This document shows positions 39,165 through 52,300 of a DNA stretch of 64,000 nt, piece by piece (within the stretch, counting starts at the first letter, position 1; each line of letters starts with the position of its first letter). The stretch lies in NCBI GenBank assembly GCA_039720395.1, contig CM077833.1, positions 17,793,133 to 17,857,132 of the forward strand, given 5' to 3'. Below the pieces are notes generated by a model, which did not search any database, was not told the DNA's origin, and was given only the letters and a program-made list of their open reading frames with translations. The translations under genes were made by a program, and so were the position numbers. The DNA comes from Liquidambar formosana. Lineage: Eukaryota > Streptophyta > Magnoliopsida > Saxifragales > Altingiaceae.

Positions 39165-41868
39165 TGGCCTTGTGATCGATTTTGCCTAATTGGGGATTTG
39201 GGTATGTTGACAATGTTGTTGTTGTTGTTGTTGTTGTATTAGCATTTAATTTGAGAAGTTTTCATGTTGTAAAGTATGATTTAAATTTGATTTACACTTA
39301 TTAATTAAATGCCATTATGCCTTTACATTTTTCCTATATATATACATTCATTGAAATATCCTTGGATAGAAACTAGACTGATGTATAATGTGCATTTTCT
39401 CTTTTGATGTCAATTAGATATGGGCTTGTTGGCAATGTCGTTGTATTAGCGTTCAATTTGAAGTTGCTATGTTAGTATTTGGTTTCAACTCTACTTAACA
39501 AATTCTTGTATTCCAACTACTTGGAATTGGCTATGTGAATCATTTTTCGTCATTCAGCTCTGTCTATGGCTATATTGTATTTGATTTACTAAAGAACCAG
39601 TGTGATGTCAAAAGACTCATAACACGCATAGAAGCCAGTAAAAATATTGATCTTTTTCAACTCTCTTCTGTGTTCTATGACAAGCTATTTCGCTTTTAAA
39701 TTGTAGACATAAACCATTATCAACAAATTTGAACAAAAATATTGGTCAAATTAAAAGAATATTACATCATTAATTAATAATTATAATATTATGTACGTGC
39801 ATTGTTGACATTTTCAATACAAAAGAAGAGTGTTAAAGTATGTTCATTTGATGCCTTATAAATTTTAAATTTGTCTTAAACATTCCTGAGTTTATCTCTA
39901 CTTCAAGGATGTGTTTTTTCCCTAGTGTGCCGCCTAGCTCAATGACTACTTCAAGGATGCGTTTTTTCCATGGTGCCTACTTCAATGATCGTCTCATAAT
40001 CATGGTTGGAACATGTCATTTAGTTTGTTTTATTTTCTTTTATAGTTTAATTTGTGTATTTCTTTATTTATTTAAAATTTCTGAGACTTCTATGTTGGGA
40101 GGAATACAATATACAGTTACTTGTAAAATCAGGACTTGATTTGGGACTTTATAAAAAAGGCACATGGTTTAGGCTTTTGCTTTATCTTGAAGTCTGTTAA
40201 GGCTTAAGAGGGGGCTTTCTTTACACTTGTGAGAGCGAGATTCCTCTTACGAGCATAGGTTATGGGGGCTGTGATACACTGACATTACAATTTCAGGGAG
40301 AGTGAATGGTGTGTCCCCCCCCCCCCCCCCCCCCCCCTTTGAAACCCCAAAAAAAAAAAAAAAAAGAATTTTTAAATTAAAAAAAGAAAAAGTCCCAAAA
40401 AAAAAAAAAAAAAAAGAAAAGAAAGAAAGATAGAAAGAAAGAAAGAAAGAAAGGCTTTATTCTTTTTGGGGGAATTGCAGAAAGGAGGCTATGGGCAAAC
40501 AATTATAGTTCAATACAAATGATTACTAACTTACTAGTAAATGAGTACTGGCTTAACTAAGAATGACTACTAACTGTAATTGTTTGCCCACAGCCAGACC
40601 TATTTGTAATTCCCCCATTGTTTTTATTTTGTTTTCATACTGAAATTCCTTGTTGCTTCTTGTTAGATTGTGGGTTTAAGTGACTAGATATTAGGACTTT
40701 GAATTTTGATCATTTCATGCTTGATGTAAAGTTATTACTTTTTATCTTCTTTTCATGAGTTTAAGTTCTATTTGTGTGTGTGTGCGTTTTATTATATAGT
40801 TATCTTCCTTATTATCGTAATATGCAAGATAGTTAGTGCCATATCTAGCCCTAGTTATGCAACACATATAGTCTATACATTAAAGGAGCCTAGGTGAGGA
40901 CCGAATCAATCTATACAATAAAGGAGCCTAGGTGAGGACCGAGTCAATTGGCTAGCCTTTACATAGGCATTTGACAATTGTGCTTTTATCTACCTAATGT
41001 TGAACTGTTTCTATTGACTTCTTGATATTATTGGGCTGAACTCCTTTTATTATCTTCTGTTGTGTGTTCTTTCTTCTTTTTAATTCCTTGCTTATTGACA
41101 CAATGGTCTTTAATTGTTATTATCAAACCTTACCGTGTTTAAGTTATTCTTTTTAATTCCTTGCCTATTAACATTCTCTTGTTTTTAATTCCTTGCTACT
41201 GAATTTCGGCTGGTGTAGCTGAAAAATAATTTGAACTATTATTTTCTCTGGCATATTGGACACAAAAGAAGAGAATGTTATCATGTTTTTAAGTCCTTTT
41301 TTGTTAAATATCTTTACTTGTGGTACTCTAATTATGCTAACTGTAATCACCTTACTTTTTTGCATTTTGTTGACTCCCTCAAATGTTAGAGGGTTCCATT
41401 AGTGCTTGTATATGTCTCATGTACTTGGGCTATGCTCTTTTGTTATTAATACATATTTACTTCATCAAAAAAAAAAAAAAAAAAAAAAAGTTTTGGGAGT
41501 TTCCTTGTTGGATTGCAAGGTCCTATCACCTGTTGAATTGATAGTAAATATGGGACATTATAAAACTGTATATGGTTTAGGCTTTTGCTTTAGCCTAAAG
41601 TGCCGGCTGTGGATGTGAGGTTGCTCTTGTTGTTGTTGGGGTATGATATTACGTTCTTAAGAGAGTAAATGGTGTGGCTGTTGGTAATCATATCTATAAT
41701 TTGTTCCATTGGTTTTGTCTTGTGATTTACATTGCAGCCACCATTTTCTTGTTAACTTGAGATTATTTTTAGGTTTGAAAAGTGTCTACTTAGGTTGTGG
41801 TTAAATATTGAGTAGATATTAACATTTGGAATTTTCATTACTATAAGGTTGATGCAAGATTTAATTGT
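39165..41868. other. Intergenic DNA downstream of the F-box gene
   Basis: No gene recognised. It contains a GTT microsatellite in the F-box 3' region (~39218-39237), a poly-C/poly-A block at 40315-40450 with GAAA repeats, and a ~45-bp duplication near 40870-40945 (AAAGGAGCCTAGGTGAGGACCG twice). Confidence 0.5.
40315..40337 (+). repeat. 23-base poly-C tract
   Basis: An uninterrupted C run is followed within 60 bp by two poly-A tracts. Exact length is uncertain because such tracts are hard to sequence. Confidence 0.85.
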
Positions 41869-41877
41869 CTCTCTTTT

Positions 41878-42041
41878 TTTTTTCTTTTTTTTTTTTGGGA
41901 CAATCGATAGAACCTACCCATACCCCTAAACACCCCCCCCTAATATCAACAAATGGGTATCAATGCTTCTCCATAAGCTTGAACCCGAGATCACTCGTAT
42001 AGCGAGTAAGGCAAATGTCAATAGGCTATCATGCCATTGGC
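41878..42041 (-). mobile_element. Probable tRNA-derived SINE
   Basis: The minus strand reads GGCCAATGGCATGATAGCC (box A-like), then GATCTCGGGTTCAAGC (box B-like), and ends with an A-rich tail (the T tract at 41875-41898). A 9-bp CTCTCTTTT on both sides could be the target duplication, but it is low complexity. Confidence 0.6.
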
Positions 42042-42545
42042 CTCTCTTTTGTTGTATTAGTAGTTACTGCCAACAGAGCTTTCAACTTAAGTTGTTTTAG
42101 TATCTTCATTATTGACATTAAATGGCGTAACTATATTAGTGGCAGATCTAACAATGGTTATGCAACACATTTTATCTATTGAAGGATTTTTCTTATTGTC
42201 TTTGTGGTACTGTTGAGTTGAATCTCTTAAATATTTTGTGTCGTGTTATTTCTTTTGGTTTATTTTTGGCTTTGCCAATTGACACAGATCTGGGTTGTCT
42301 GCCCTGCAGTCATTAATTGTTACTATATTGTGGTGTAGTTAATTTTTAAGCTGGAACTAGCTACCATTTTATGCACTACTAGTTTTCTAAGAAAGCTGCA
42401 ATTTAAAGAGAAAGGTTTTTCCCTTTATAGGACCTGTGCCGCTAAATGTTTTTATGCTGTCATTTGAGCACGTTCAAATAAAATTTTATTTAAAAATTGA
42501 ATAAGTTACTGTGCTAAGTTTATCAAATTTGTTGGACTAGTGTTA

Positions 42546-42767
42546 ACCCAAAGGATTAGCCTAGTAGCAAGGCAAGCCAAACCTTGATAAGCGCCTTAGG
42601 AAGCATAGATCAAGTGTTTGGAAACCCCATGAAAGCATTTGATCCCCTTAGGGGTTACCCCCCAGGCTTTGCCTAGGGTGTGTGGGATGGGGACTGCACG
42701 TGCCTAAGGGATTAGTTAGGGGCAAAGTCCCGGGCACCCTTGTTATCAAAATAAAAAAATTAAAGAT
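42546..42767 (+). mobile_element. Probable SINE with 15-bp target duplication
   Basis: GTTGGACTAGTGTTA (42531-42545) and GTTAGACTAGCGTTA (42768-42782) match at 13 of 15 positions. The 5' part has TTAGCCTAGTAGCAAGG, like a box A, and the element ends A-rich (AAAATAAAAAAATTAAAGAT). Box B is weak, so the SINE family is not certain. Confidence 0.65.
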
Positions 42768-42782
42768 GTTAGACTAGCGTTA

Positions 42783-44971
42783 CAGTTGGAGGTGCTTGAT
42801 GCAGCATTGGGAATTTGCATTAGCCGTTTAATTTTGACAATGGTGAAGACTGGTGTGCTGATGTGGCAGTCAGTTGTGATATATACAAAAGTTATTGTTG
42901 TTATCAATCTGTAAGGCAACAATAAGTCAATAACCTATCTGTGCTTATTAAAGCAGAATCTGGTAAACAAGAATTGATATGTTGTATATTGATGACGTTA
43001 GTTATTATGGGGCTATTGAGAGGGATTAGTGATAAGTGATAACCCATAAAGATGAAACTGTTGAGTGGTAACAATAACGATGAAAATTAAATGAAAAATA
43101 GAAAAGAAAAGAGAGAGGGCCTTTTCAAGGATTTCTGGAATGGGGATGAGTTAATTCGGAGTTTGAGCAATTACATTGAACTCAATTAATTACATTGGTG
43201 AAAAGTGGAGGTAGTGTTAGACAACCCCTTTAATATAGTCATAGCCTCAATGAATACAAGGACATGGTACCATCGTACCACAGCAAAACATGTTGGGCAC
43301 TGAGGCTCATCAGCTAGATGCACATGGGAAGTATTTAGGCATATAAGGCTTGGTTGGTGGCAGTCTGGCAGATTGATCCATTTCTTTTGTCCTAGTAAGG
43401 TTTTTAAGGATTTTATTAAAGTTGGACACATTTTTCTTTGAAGAGCACTTGTGCGATTTTGTTAGGAATTTAAGTTCGCAATGTGCGTCTCAGTAGAACT
43501 TAAACACATTTCTGATGGGACAACATTTTCATAATGCTCTGTAAGGCTGTGAGTATCTTCTTATGTATGGTGTATAATAGAAACTGGCTATGCTAATCAT
43601 TTGATCACTTTGTGTGAAGCCAATCTGGGCTTAACACACACTCTGTGGCAACAAAATTTAATTGTAATAGTCATTTTCCTTAGACTGTTGGACGAGTCAT
43701 CAAGTTTTCCTTTCTGTACTTCTATTTTTTTCCCTTGAAATGTTGGTGTGCTTTTTCTCAGTTTGGTCATCAGTCCCTTTAATTTGGATAAGTTAGCTCA
43801 ATCCTTCATTAGAACCTGCTTTATTGCTTTCTTCGAAATGTTTTTGAATAACTCACTGCTCGGATTTCCTTGGATATGCCATAATGCATTAAAAACATTG
43901 ATGGAGCGGAAGTAATATTTGAAACAGCTCCTTGATTTGAGCATGTTGGTTTGACTGAAGTTGGCTATCATGCTTACACGATGACCAAAGTTTCTGTATA
44001 TAGAAAGCCATGGATGGCTGAGTAAATCTTCTTGACTCTTGAGTACTCATGGCTGGGTGGGACTTGATGGTGATTATTAGCACTGCAGGCCTTTGAATGA
44101 CTTTTCTCTTTGAAAGTGAGTATTAGATCTTTCAGATAGATCCTAAAAGCTAGATTTCATCACATCGCACCCATAGCATGCATTTGGTTGGATTTTAGCT
44201 TTAGGGCTAGGTATGCAAGTGGCTTTATTTCCCTATCAAAAAGTAGATGGGAGGAATGAAGCATATGGGAACAAAAGTGGGCCATCCGCCAAAAGTTTTT
44301 GCTATTGGCATTTCTTTCTTTGTTTTGCCTATTTGTTTATTACATTCTGCATGAAATTGCTTCATGGAGTTAAAACCTGGACCTAATATATTTTATGCAC
44401 AGTTATAATTTCTCTGCCAATTAAGACATGGCAATGAGGATTTGTTGATGGTGGTGTTGGGTGGTCTTTTAATGCTCTAGATTCTTGTTTGTCTGTTTGT
44501 TTATGTTTTTAACCTCTCTCTGCATGAGTTAGAAACCTAGACATTGAGACTAGGGTCTCTGTTTAGCCATTTTATTAGAGAATAGTGTTCAGAATTTAGA
44601 ATGGTTAAAAAAAATTAAAATTAAACACTTCTCCTTTGGTGAACAGAAAACAGAATGCAAGAATCTTAAGCATCGATTGTGGAAACATGTTCCCAATCAA
44701 ATCTTTGGAATTTTATGTTTTCTGCGACCCTGAGAAATAAAACTGTTTTTCGAGAACATGGGCAAATAGCCCCCCAGAGGGCATTAAAACGAGTAAGAGA
44801 ACTTTATAAAAGTTAAATTAGTGCCCTATTTGTTTTGACAAAAACCGGCTCAAGGAGAATGACCAATTAAGTAAGCTATGATCATCCAAACATAGCCTAA
44901 TTTTAATAAGTGTGGTGTATGTATAAGCACTACCCAGCCCATTTTCGCCATATGCTCTCCTAAACAATTCA
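42783..44971. other. Intergenic DNA
   Basis: No gene recognised; ORFs of 60-80 residues lack family features. Confidence 0.5.
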
Positions 44972-44972
44972 C

Positions 44973-45195
44973 GGCGTGTTCGTTTGGCTAAAATCAGGGA
45001 ATTAGAATGGAATGAAATGAAATGAAATTTCAATGATGAGCACAAATTTGTTTGGCCAGAATTGGAATGGAATGAAATGAAGTTTCAATGGTGAGTACAC
45101 GTTTGTTTGGTCAGAATTATGGGGAATCTCATGCACCATTCAAATCTCATTCCATTCCATTTCAATTCATCTGATTCCGACCAAATAAACGTGCC
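44973..45195. mobile_element. MITE candidate
   Basis: Left end GGCGTGTTCGTTTGG and right end CCAAATAAACGTGCC are near-complements. Inside, GGAATGGAATGAAATG and CATTCCATTCCATTTC form further inverted matches. The GGCRYGTT(Y)GTTTGG start is common among plant MITEs. A target duplication is not obvious. Confidence 0.5.
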
Positions 45196-45345
45196 ATGAA
45201 AAAAAATAAAGAATAGCACAAGTAATTTAGCTCGCATCATTGGGGATGCTCTTAGTAACAACTAGCTTAGATGGGGTGCTATTACCAAAAAATTCCTATA
45301 TGTAGTGTCACACTTGCGATACGGACTTATAGCCTTTTAGGGGTA

Positions 45346-47440
45346 CTAGTTATTGCACACGTGCGTTGCACGTGGATTTTTTGTCAACAATAAAATGATT
45401 TAAAGATCATCAATTACTTTTCCTAAATAAACATATAAAAGAATAAATGATATAATTATATAATTATATAATTATACAATATAATTATATAAAAGAATAA
45501 ACAATATAATTAGATGATTTACCACGTAAAATAAAAAGTTTAGCATTCAAACACAAAAGCATTTTAGTAAATTACTTATATATGAAACTTTACCAATCAA
45601 ATCAAAAGTAAGTGAAAATACTCACAGCAAAAATAAAAAATACAAAACCAAAAACTTGAATAAAAAAAACTCTAGGAAAGATATATAAAATTTAAATAAA
45701 ATATGATTGCATAAAATTAATTTCTCAAAAGAACAAAATTAAATAAAACCTAATGTGATTATTAGCATTCAAACCAAAACTCAACTCTACAAATTTCTAG
45801 TTGGTGCACATGTGGACCATTTGGAGTTTTTTTATATGTATACACATAAATTGTTCTTATAATCATTAATACTGTAATCAAATAAATTTAATCAGCAATC
45901 AAAATCTACAACAATACAATATAAGAGCAAAACATTTTAATAAAAAAAACCCATTAAAACAGAATTATTGATTTAATGCGATGCACGTATCATTACTAAT
46001 AAATAATAATATTGGAAACTCAGTTGTTGGACAAAATGAATCCTATATCATCAGTTGACACAATATTGTGCGATAAAATTTCTATGTCATTTATAAACAT
46101 AGGTTAGATGATCCTAATTTGATAGTTAATGGAAAATTATAATTTTTTCTTATATATATTAAAGAGAAATATTTTCTATTTCTTTGTGTTCTTGGTAATT
46201 AAACATGATGTAAAGGAAAACAAAAGAAACAAAAGTGAAATAAAATTTGAGGTGACAAGTAAAGATTTCTCAACTTTTAAGCAACATTATGTTGTGGTGT
46301 ATTGTATTCTAAAAGTGCCATCAATATAGAAGACCTTTTCCCTTTTCTTTTTCTTCTTCTTTTGTTCTAATTTCATCCTTAAGAGATAATAATTTAAATA
46401 ATTTTATATAAGTAGAAATATGAATTTTGAGGAAAAAAAATGAAAGACCATTGGAACCTAAGTACAAAATGGCAAGATATGAGAAGCAAGTTCTCATTAA
46501 TACACACAGTAGTTGTAGCACCGGTGAATTTTTTATTTTTTTATTTTATTTTTTATTTTTAATTTCAAACAGTAAAACAAGCAGCAACACTTCTCATAAT
46601 ATTCTTCATGTTTGCCAAATAATGAGAACTAAAGCAATAATAACAAATTTATTCATGTTTTAAGGATTGAAGTCTTTTCGAAGTGTTGGAATAGAAGCCT
46701 AAAATTCCGTTTGGTTTCTGAGAAAAAGTAGTAAAACAAAACCAAAAAAAATTAAAATTCTGTTTGGTTTCATCATTTTGGAATCTATGTCACAGAAATT
46801 TCACTTCACTCCACTGAGCCTACTACAACAATTTGGCCTAGTTATAATCAAATAGCGCATGATGACCAGAACAGACCATGAAAAGTTAGAAAAATAAAAT
46901 ACAACCAATTAAAATAATTTGATAGAGATTGAGCATATAAAAATGTAGTAAACACAAAGTAAAGCAAATTGAAAGAGCACCTTTTATGATGAGACTTTAA
47001 ATATTGAACATGATGATGGAATAAAAGAGAAGTTGAGTGTGCAAATCCCTGGGCAGAGAAAGCGACTTAAAAAGAGAAGAAGAGGAGGGAGACAGATGGA
47101 GATGGATGAGGGCAACGTTTTAGGGTTTTAGGATTCTAATCATCTTTACTTCAGTTACTTTAATTGAAGCCTTGAAGGGGGTTTGGTTTTATTTAATTAT
47201 TATACGAATTATAATTTCTTTAGAATTCTTATTAAGTTATGTGTTTTATATTGCTATATTTCCTATATATGCAGAAGGGTAGTTGTATAGTTTACTTAGA
47301 ATTCTTATTAAGGTATGTCTTTTATATTGCTGTATTTCCTATATATGCATAAGGGTAGTTGTGTATTTAAAAATTAAAATAATGATATATTAGTCAATCA
47401 AAAGTTTTTCTCACATTCATCTTTTTATAGGTAGTATAGA
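45346..47440 (-). mobile_element. Non-autonomous Helitron (copy D)
   Basis: On the minus strand it begins TCTATACTACCTATAAAAAG (47440) and ends TGCAATAACTAG (45346), flanked by A and T. The hairpin CACGTGC-AAC-GCACGTG (45358-45374) sits just before the end. At 2.1 kb it is larger than its relatives. It contains repeated CCTATATATGCAGAAGGGTA-like blocks near 47270 and 47340, and no Rep/helicase ORF. Confidence 0.75.
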
Positions 47441-47521
47441 TATATGAATTAAGGTATGTATTTTATAGTTTCCTTAGAATTCTTATTAAGGTATGTGTTT
47501 TATATTGCTATATTTCCTATA

Positions 47522-47933
47522 CTAGATATAACACATGTGCGTTGCACATGAATATTTTTAAATAATATTAGTAATACAAAATAATAAATACATAAACATT
47601 TTATATTTTTTTTCATAAATTTTTTAAAGATAAACATTTTATATTTTTTTTATATTTTATATTTTATATTTTTATATTTTATATTTTAAGGTATGTGTTT
47701 TAGAATTATAGTTTCCATATTGCTATATTTCCTATATATGTAGAAGGGTGGGTAGTTGTGTATTAAAAAATTAAAATAAGGGTATATTAATCAATCAAAA
47801 GTTTTTCTTACATTCATCTTTTATAGGTAGTATAAATATGTAGAAGGGTAGTTGTGTATTTAAAAATTAAAATAAGGGTATATTAGTCAATCAAAAGTTT
47901 TTCTTACATTCATCTTTTTATAGGTAGTATAGA
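47522..47933 (-). mobile_element. Short non-autonomous Helitron (copy E)
   Basis: On the minus strand it begins TCTATACTACCTATAAAAAG (47933) and ends ATATCTAG (47522), flanked by A and T. The hairpin CATGTGC-AAC-GCACATG differs from copy D in the stem yet stays paired. An internal 5'-end-like sequence near 47836 suggests tandem or nested copies. Confidence 0.7.
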
Positions 47934-48197
47934 TAGATGGGTTTGGGATTCAATTCTTAGCGTGGTTTTAACAAAAAAAAAAAAACAAAAAACAGCTAAA
48001 AAATGTGCCCTGTTTGGCTGTTTCTCTAACTTGTAAGATTAGAGAGAAGACTAAATTACTTAGAAATTTGGAAAAGAAAAAAAAAAAAAAAAAAAAGGAA
48101 TTCCATTTTCAAAAATGCTTTTTTTTTTTTTTTTTGCTATTAATCAAAAAAAAAAAAAAAAAAAAAAGCAACTCTATGTTATTGCAAGAAAGATAAA

Positions 48198-48647
48198 GGC
48201 ACCGTTTGATATTTTTATAAGTAGAAAATTTTTTTTATTTTTACTTACTTGCTTTTTGTTATTAAGTAAAACAATAAAACTAAAAGCATTTTTTGGTAAA
48301 ATTGATTGTTACTTTTACTTTTCATTATAAAAGCAAAAGCAAAAGCAAGTAAAGTGAAAGTTGCCAAAATATGATGGATATCGTCATTTGTTGTTCCTCT
48401 CGCTATTTGTCACGAGACATGATTGGAAAAAACAATGAGGTCAAAAGGTTGAATCGGGTGGGAGTACATATAAATTTTTTTTTTTAATAGCAAGTTTTAT
48501 TTGCTTTTGATTTAAAAACAAAATTTTGCTTCAAATTGCTTTTGATGACCTATTAAAAGCTGTAATCAAATGGTACTTTTTACTTCTGCAATTTTTTGCT
48601 TTCAAAAACAAAAATGATTTTTTAAAAAAGTATAACCAAATGGTGCC
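48198..48647. mobile_element. MITE candidate with GGCACCRTTTG ends
   Basis: Left end GGCACCGTTTGAT and right end ACCAAATGGTGCC are complementary with one change. AAA on both sides might be a 3-bp duplication. The interior has poly-A/T tracts and AAGCAAAAGCAAAAGCAAG repeats. It fits an hAT- or Harbinger-like MITE; the family is undecided. Confidence 0.55.
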
Positions 48648-49109
48648 AAAGACTATTATGAGAAATCCTTTATGATTGTATTAAGATGGCTTTTAGTTGG
48701 TCTCACATACAAAATTTTATAAAAAATACATGTTTTGATCATGTGCAAGGGTGGAGCTAAAGAAGAGGCCCAGGGCATATTGGGTCATTTGTTTTTTTTT
48801 TTTTATAGGTATTATGATTTGGGTTTTTGGTCCTTAGCCCAGGGCCAATAACTATTAATCCTTTAACCTTTAGATTTTTGCCTATCTGAACTTAACCCAT
48901 GACATCTACCTAAACCCAAATCACTATTCCATTTATTATACCTACTTCTTTTGGTGTTTAGTCCATCTAAACTTAACCTATGGCATTTGTCTAAGCCAAG
49001 TCACTCTTCCATCTATCATACTTACTTTTTATTTTGTTTAAATTCTTAAGTTTAACGTTAGGTTAATTAGTTTTATTCCGCTTGTGTATATATATATTTG
49101 TGTTTATTA

Positions 49110-49372
49110 TTCATTCCGTTCCACTTTGTTTGATCACATTTTCTATTTTGGAAAGTCCCAAAATGTTTGATTATTTTTAAAAGTCAAAACCAAAAATACT
49201 TTTACTTTATAAAAATAACTTTCATTATAATTGTAGTTCTTTCTTTTGAAAAGCTTTTTGAAGGGAAAATTGGAAAAATAAAAATTAAATGGATGACACA
49301 ATAATGCAATAAATGCCCCCTCTTTAATATGCACTTGATAAAAAGTTATCAAACATAGTGGAATTGAGGGAA
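49110..49372. mobile_element. Stowaway-like MITE
   Basis: The inverted ends TTCATTCCGTTCCACTTTG and TTCCCTCAATTCCACTATG (complement of the right end), each continuing TTTGAT, are flanked by TA on both sides. A TA target and ~260-bp size fit Tc1/mariner-derived Stowaway elements. Confidence 0.7.
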
Positions 49373-49374
49373 TA

Positions 49375-52300
49375 ATTTTTTACTTAACCCACGGCAATTT
49401 TAAATCTTGACTCCGTCCCTGATCACGTGTATTGATCAAAGTTTAATGTTCTCTTTCTTCCAATAGTGTTTGATCACAATTCTTTGTCAACTTTATTAGA
49501 ATGCGTTAAGTCATTTAAACACACTTTTAACTAAACGTTTATAAATAAGATGACTTGACTGTGATAACCTAGATGTTGCAGCATATATCTTATATTATGA
49601 GGCCAAAATAATTGAAAAATTAAGAGAACGGGTAAGAAGAGGGATGATGGCTCCCTTTTAAAGGCTTACTTTGTAAAGAATAAATTTAAAAAAAAAAAAA
49701 AAAAAGAACGAAAAAAGGAGAAGGGAGGAAAGGTCCTTATAATGGGCATAAGAACATGAACATTTAAAGTGGTCCAACTAATAAGAAAGTCCTAATTCCT
49801 AAAGAAAAGTTCCCCTAACATTTACTAGACGTTTAAAAGGTGCGTACGTACATGTACCCTTCAAAGGAGTGGCAAGATCCACGTTGGGCTAATTCGATCC
49901 ACGAATGGCATTGCCATTTTCCATGTTGTTGATAATTAATCAACGATCTATGAGTTTACCTAACGCACATGAAAACTACATAATGCCATTTAATATGTTG
50001 TCATGTTGATTAAAATATGAAACACAATTTCAAAGTAGAAACAATAGAATAGGTTTTGACGGTTGAGATGATTTATATGCTTCTTTATTTTCAATTGTTT
50101 TACCGACGTGATACGCAATCAACTTATCCCATCGAAGAAACAAAAGAAAAATCAGACATCAGAGATAAATTGATCTTATAATTGTTGTAATCATGCATTG
50201 GAGTTGAGTTGATCTATAATTCCATTCCATGGTCAAGGGAAGAAAAGAAAACCCATTGCCCCCACTTTTTTGTTTTCTATGTTGCCAACAAGGGTGTTTT
50301 ACTTTCTATGCTCATTTTGGGCACGTTAGTGGCACAATTTTTCATCCATCTACAATACAGAGAGAGAGGAGAGGACCATACCAGTAATGGGACATTTGCC
50401 TTTTTGGATAAGTGATGCTCAGACTTAGACAACCTCTCTTCTTATGGTCCCTTGGGCCAACACAGCCAAGTATAGAATTATTTTTACAGCCACAGTCGCA
50501 ATATGTCATGCGGCCCCCACAATTACGAATCACCGGATAAAGAAAATCAGGATAGGACCCACCATGTTACCAAACACGCGCCATTTCCTTCACCTCATCA
50601 CTTTTCATTACATTGAACCTGACACCTGAGGTGGACCTCCATTCCAATAGAGATTCATGGACGGTATTACCATATTTATGTGGTCAACGCTGAAATCATA
50701 CATATGGCCAATGCTGATTGCTGAAGGCGATTCATATGGGTGGGCCCTCTAATCGGAGATCCCCTATTATTCCTAAGACTGCTTCATATGGGTGAGAACC
50801 GCATGATCTCTGTGTATTGCTGTTTGATCCATTTTTTACATGATGGTTAGTGTATACTGATTCTGTACGTGTACAAAACTCCAAATGTGTCCCACAGGAG
50901 ATGGTGGTGTGGGGCCATGTTGCACCTGACAGCCCATTCGGACATGACATGCTTCTGATACCCATCCTGTGGGTCCTCATCTCAATTTTAATTATATATA
51001 TATATATATATATATGAATATGAATTGAAAGATACAAGCACTTTCTTTCCAATTGGATATTTTTTTGCTACTATGACACTTTATTATCACTTGTTTGTCC
51101 AGAATATTGGGAGAGAGAGAGAGAGATTTTTCATTGGCTCATTCATGATCGTATCTCTCTCCATATACTTGGTTACTTATTGGAACCCTAGATAACAGCC
51201 AAGTTGAGTATTTTTCTTTTTGCCGTTTTTTCTTTTGATTCATACTCATCTATCTTTTACTCATTAATTGTCTCTCCTATATTAAAATCCTAGCTTTACT
51301 CGTGGTGGTGGTGGTGGTGGTAGCTAATAAGGTGGTAGTAATGATAATGAGGTGATGATGGTTAGCTAAGTCAAGACCTTTTTCATTTCCTTTCTTATGC
51401 TTGCAATTCCATATTCCAAATTCCAATTAACACTTTCTACCCAAAGAATTAGAAGAATACTTTTTCACATTTAAGATAAATTCTATGGAATCAGCCTCGG
51501 AATTCCAATTCTAATTCTAATTCCCCACCAATGTGTTCTAATTGAGACCTAGTGATTTTGCTTTAATTAAAGCGTTTAGATAGATTTAATCACATTGAAA
51601 GCAGAGATAAACCAACTTTCAGAATGATTAATGTTGCAAATTGTTAATAGAACCATTTATTAATTAATTTTTTTTATTTGTTGTCTGTTTGCCACCTATT
51701 ATAGGAGACCCTCAATCAATTAAAATGTGTGAATTGTAAATATATATAAACAAATATTTTGGGAATTAATGACCTGGTGAATATTGACAAGATTTTGAAT
51801 CATCTTCTGTCTTCACTGCAACCAAAAATGGAATGAGTGGTAAATGCATGTTTTATGTAACATGGCAACACTGGCAAAATCTATTATTATTCTAAAAAAT
51901 AAAAAAAATAAAAAATTGGCAAAATTATTTTATAAAAGACACAATGTCAAAATCTGTTCCTCACAAGGGGCATAGGTCAAAATTGTTTGCTTTGAGTGGA
52001 CCCCATCTGTATCCACCCCACCAACCCTGCCTATGTCGACCAGCCAAGCAGATGTGATTTTTGTACACTGTTTTGTTGCCTATAGATGAAGTTGATGGGA
52101 AAACCCAGGCATCATGGGGCCTTATGCTTTCCATTAGCAGAAAAGTTACCAAGAACATTGAGCTAAGTACTAAGAATTAGCAAACCATATCTGATGGAGT
52201 TTATTTGTGAAGTTGAGCTCATACACACTCTTTTGATCTGGAAGATGTTGCCACTCAGGGGCGGGCCGGGAGAAGGGCTAAAGTTGGTTCATGCAGAACC

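Noticed and set aside
49840..49850. TGCGTACGTA outside the retrotransposon
   Set aside because: It differs from the core by one base, is single and has no neighbour at 21 bp, so it is not counted as part of the array system.
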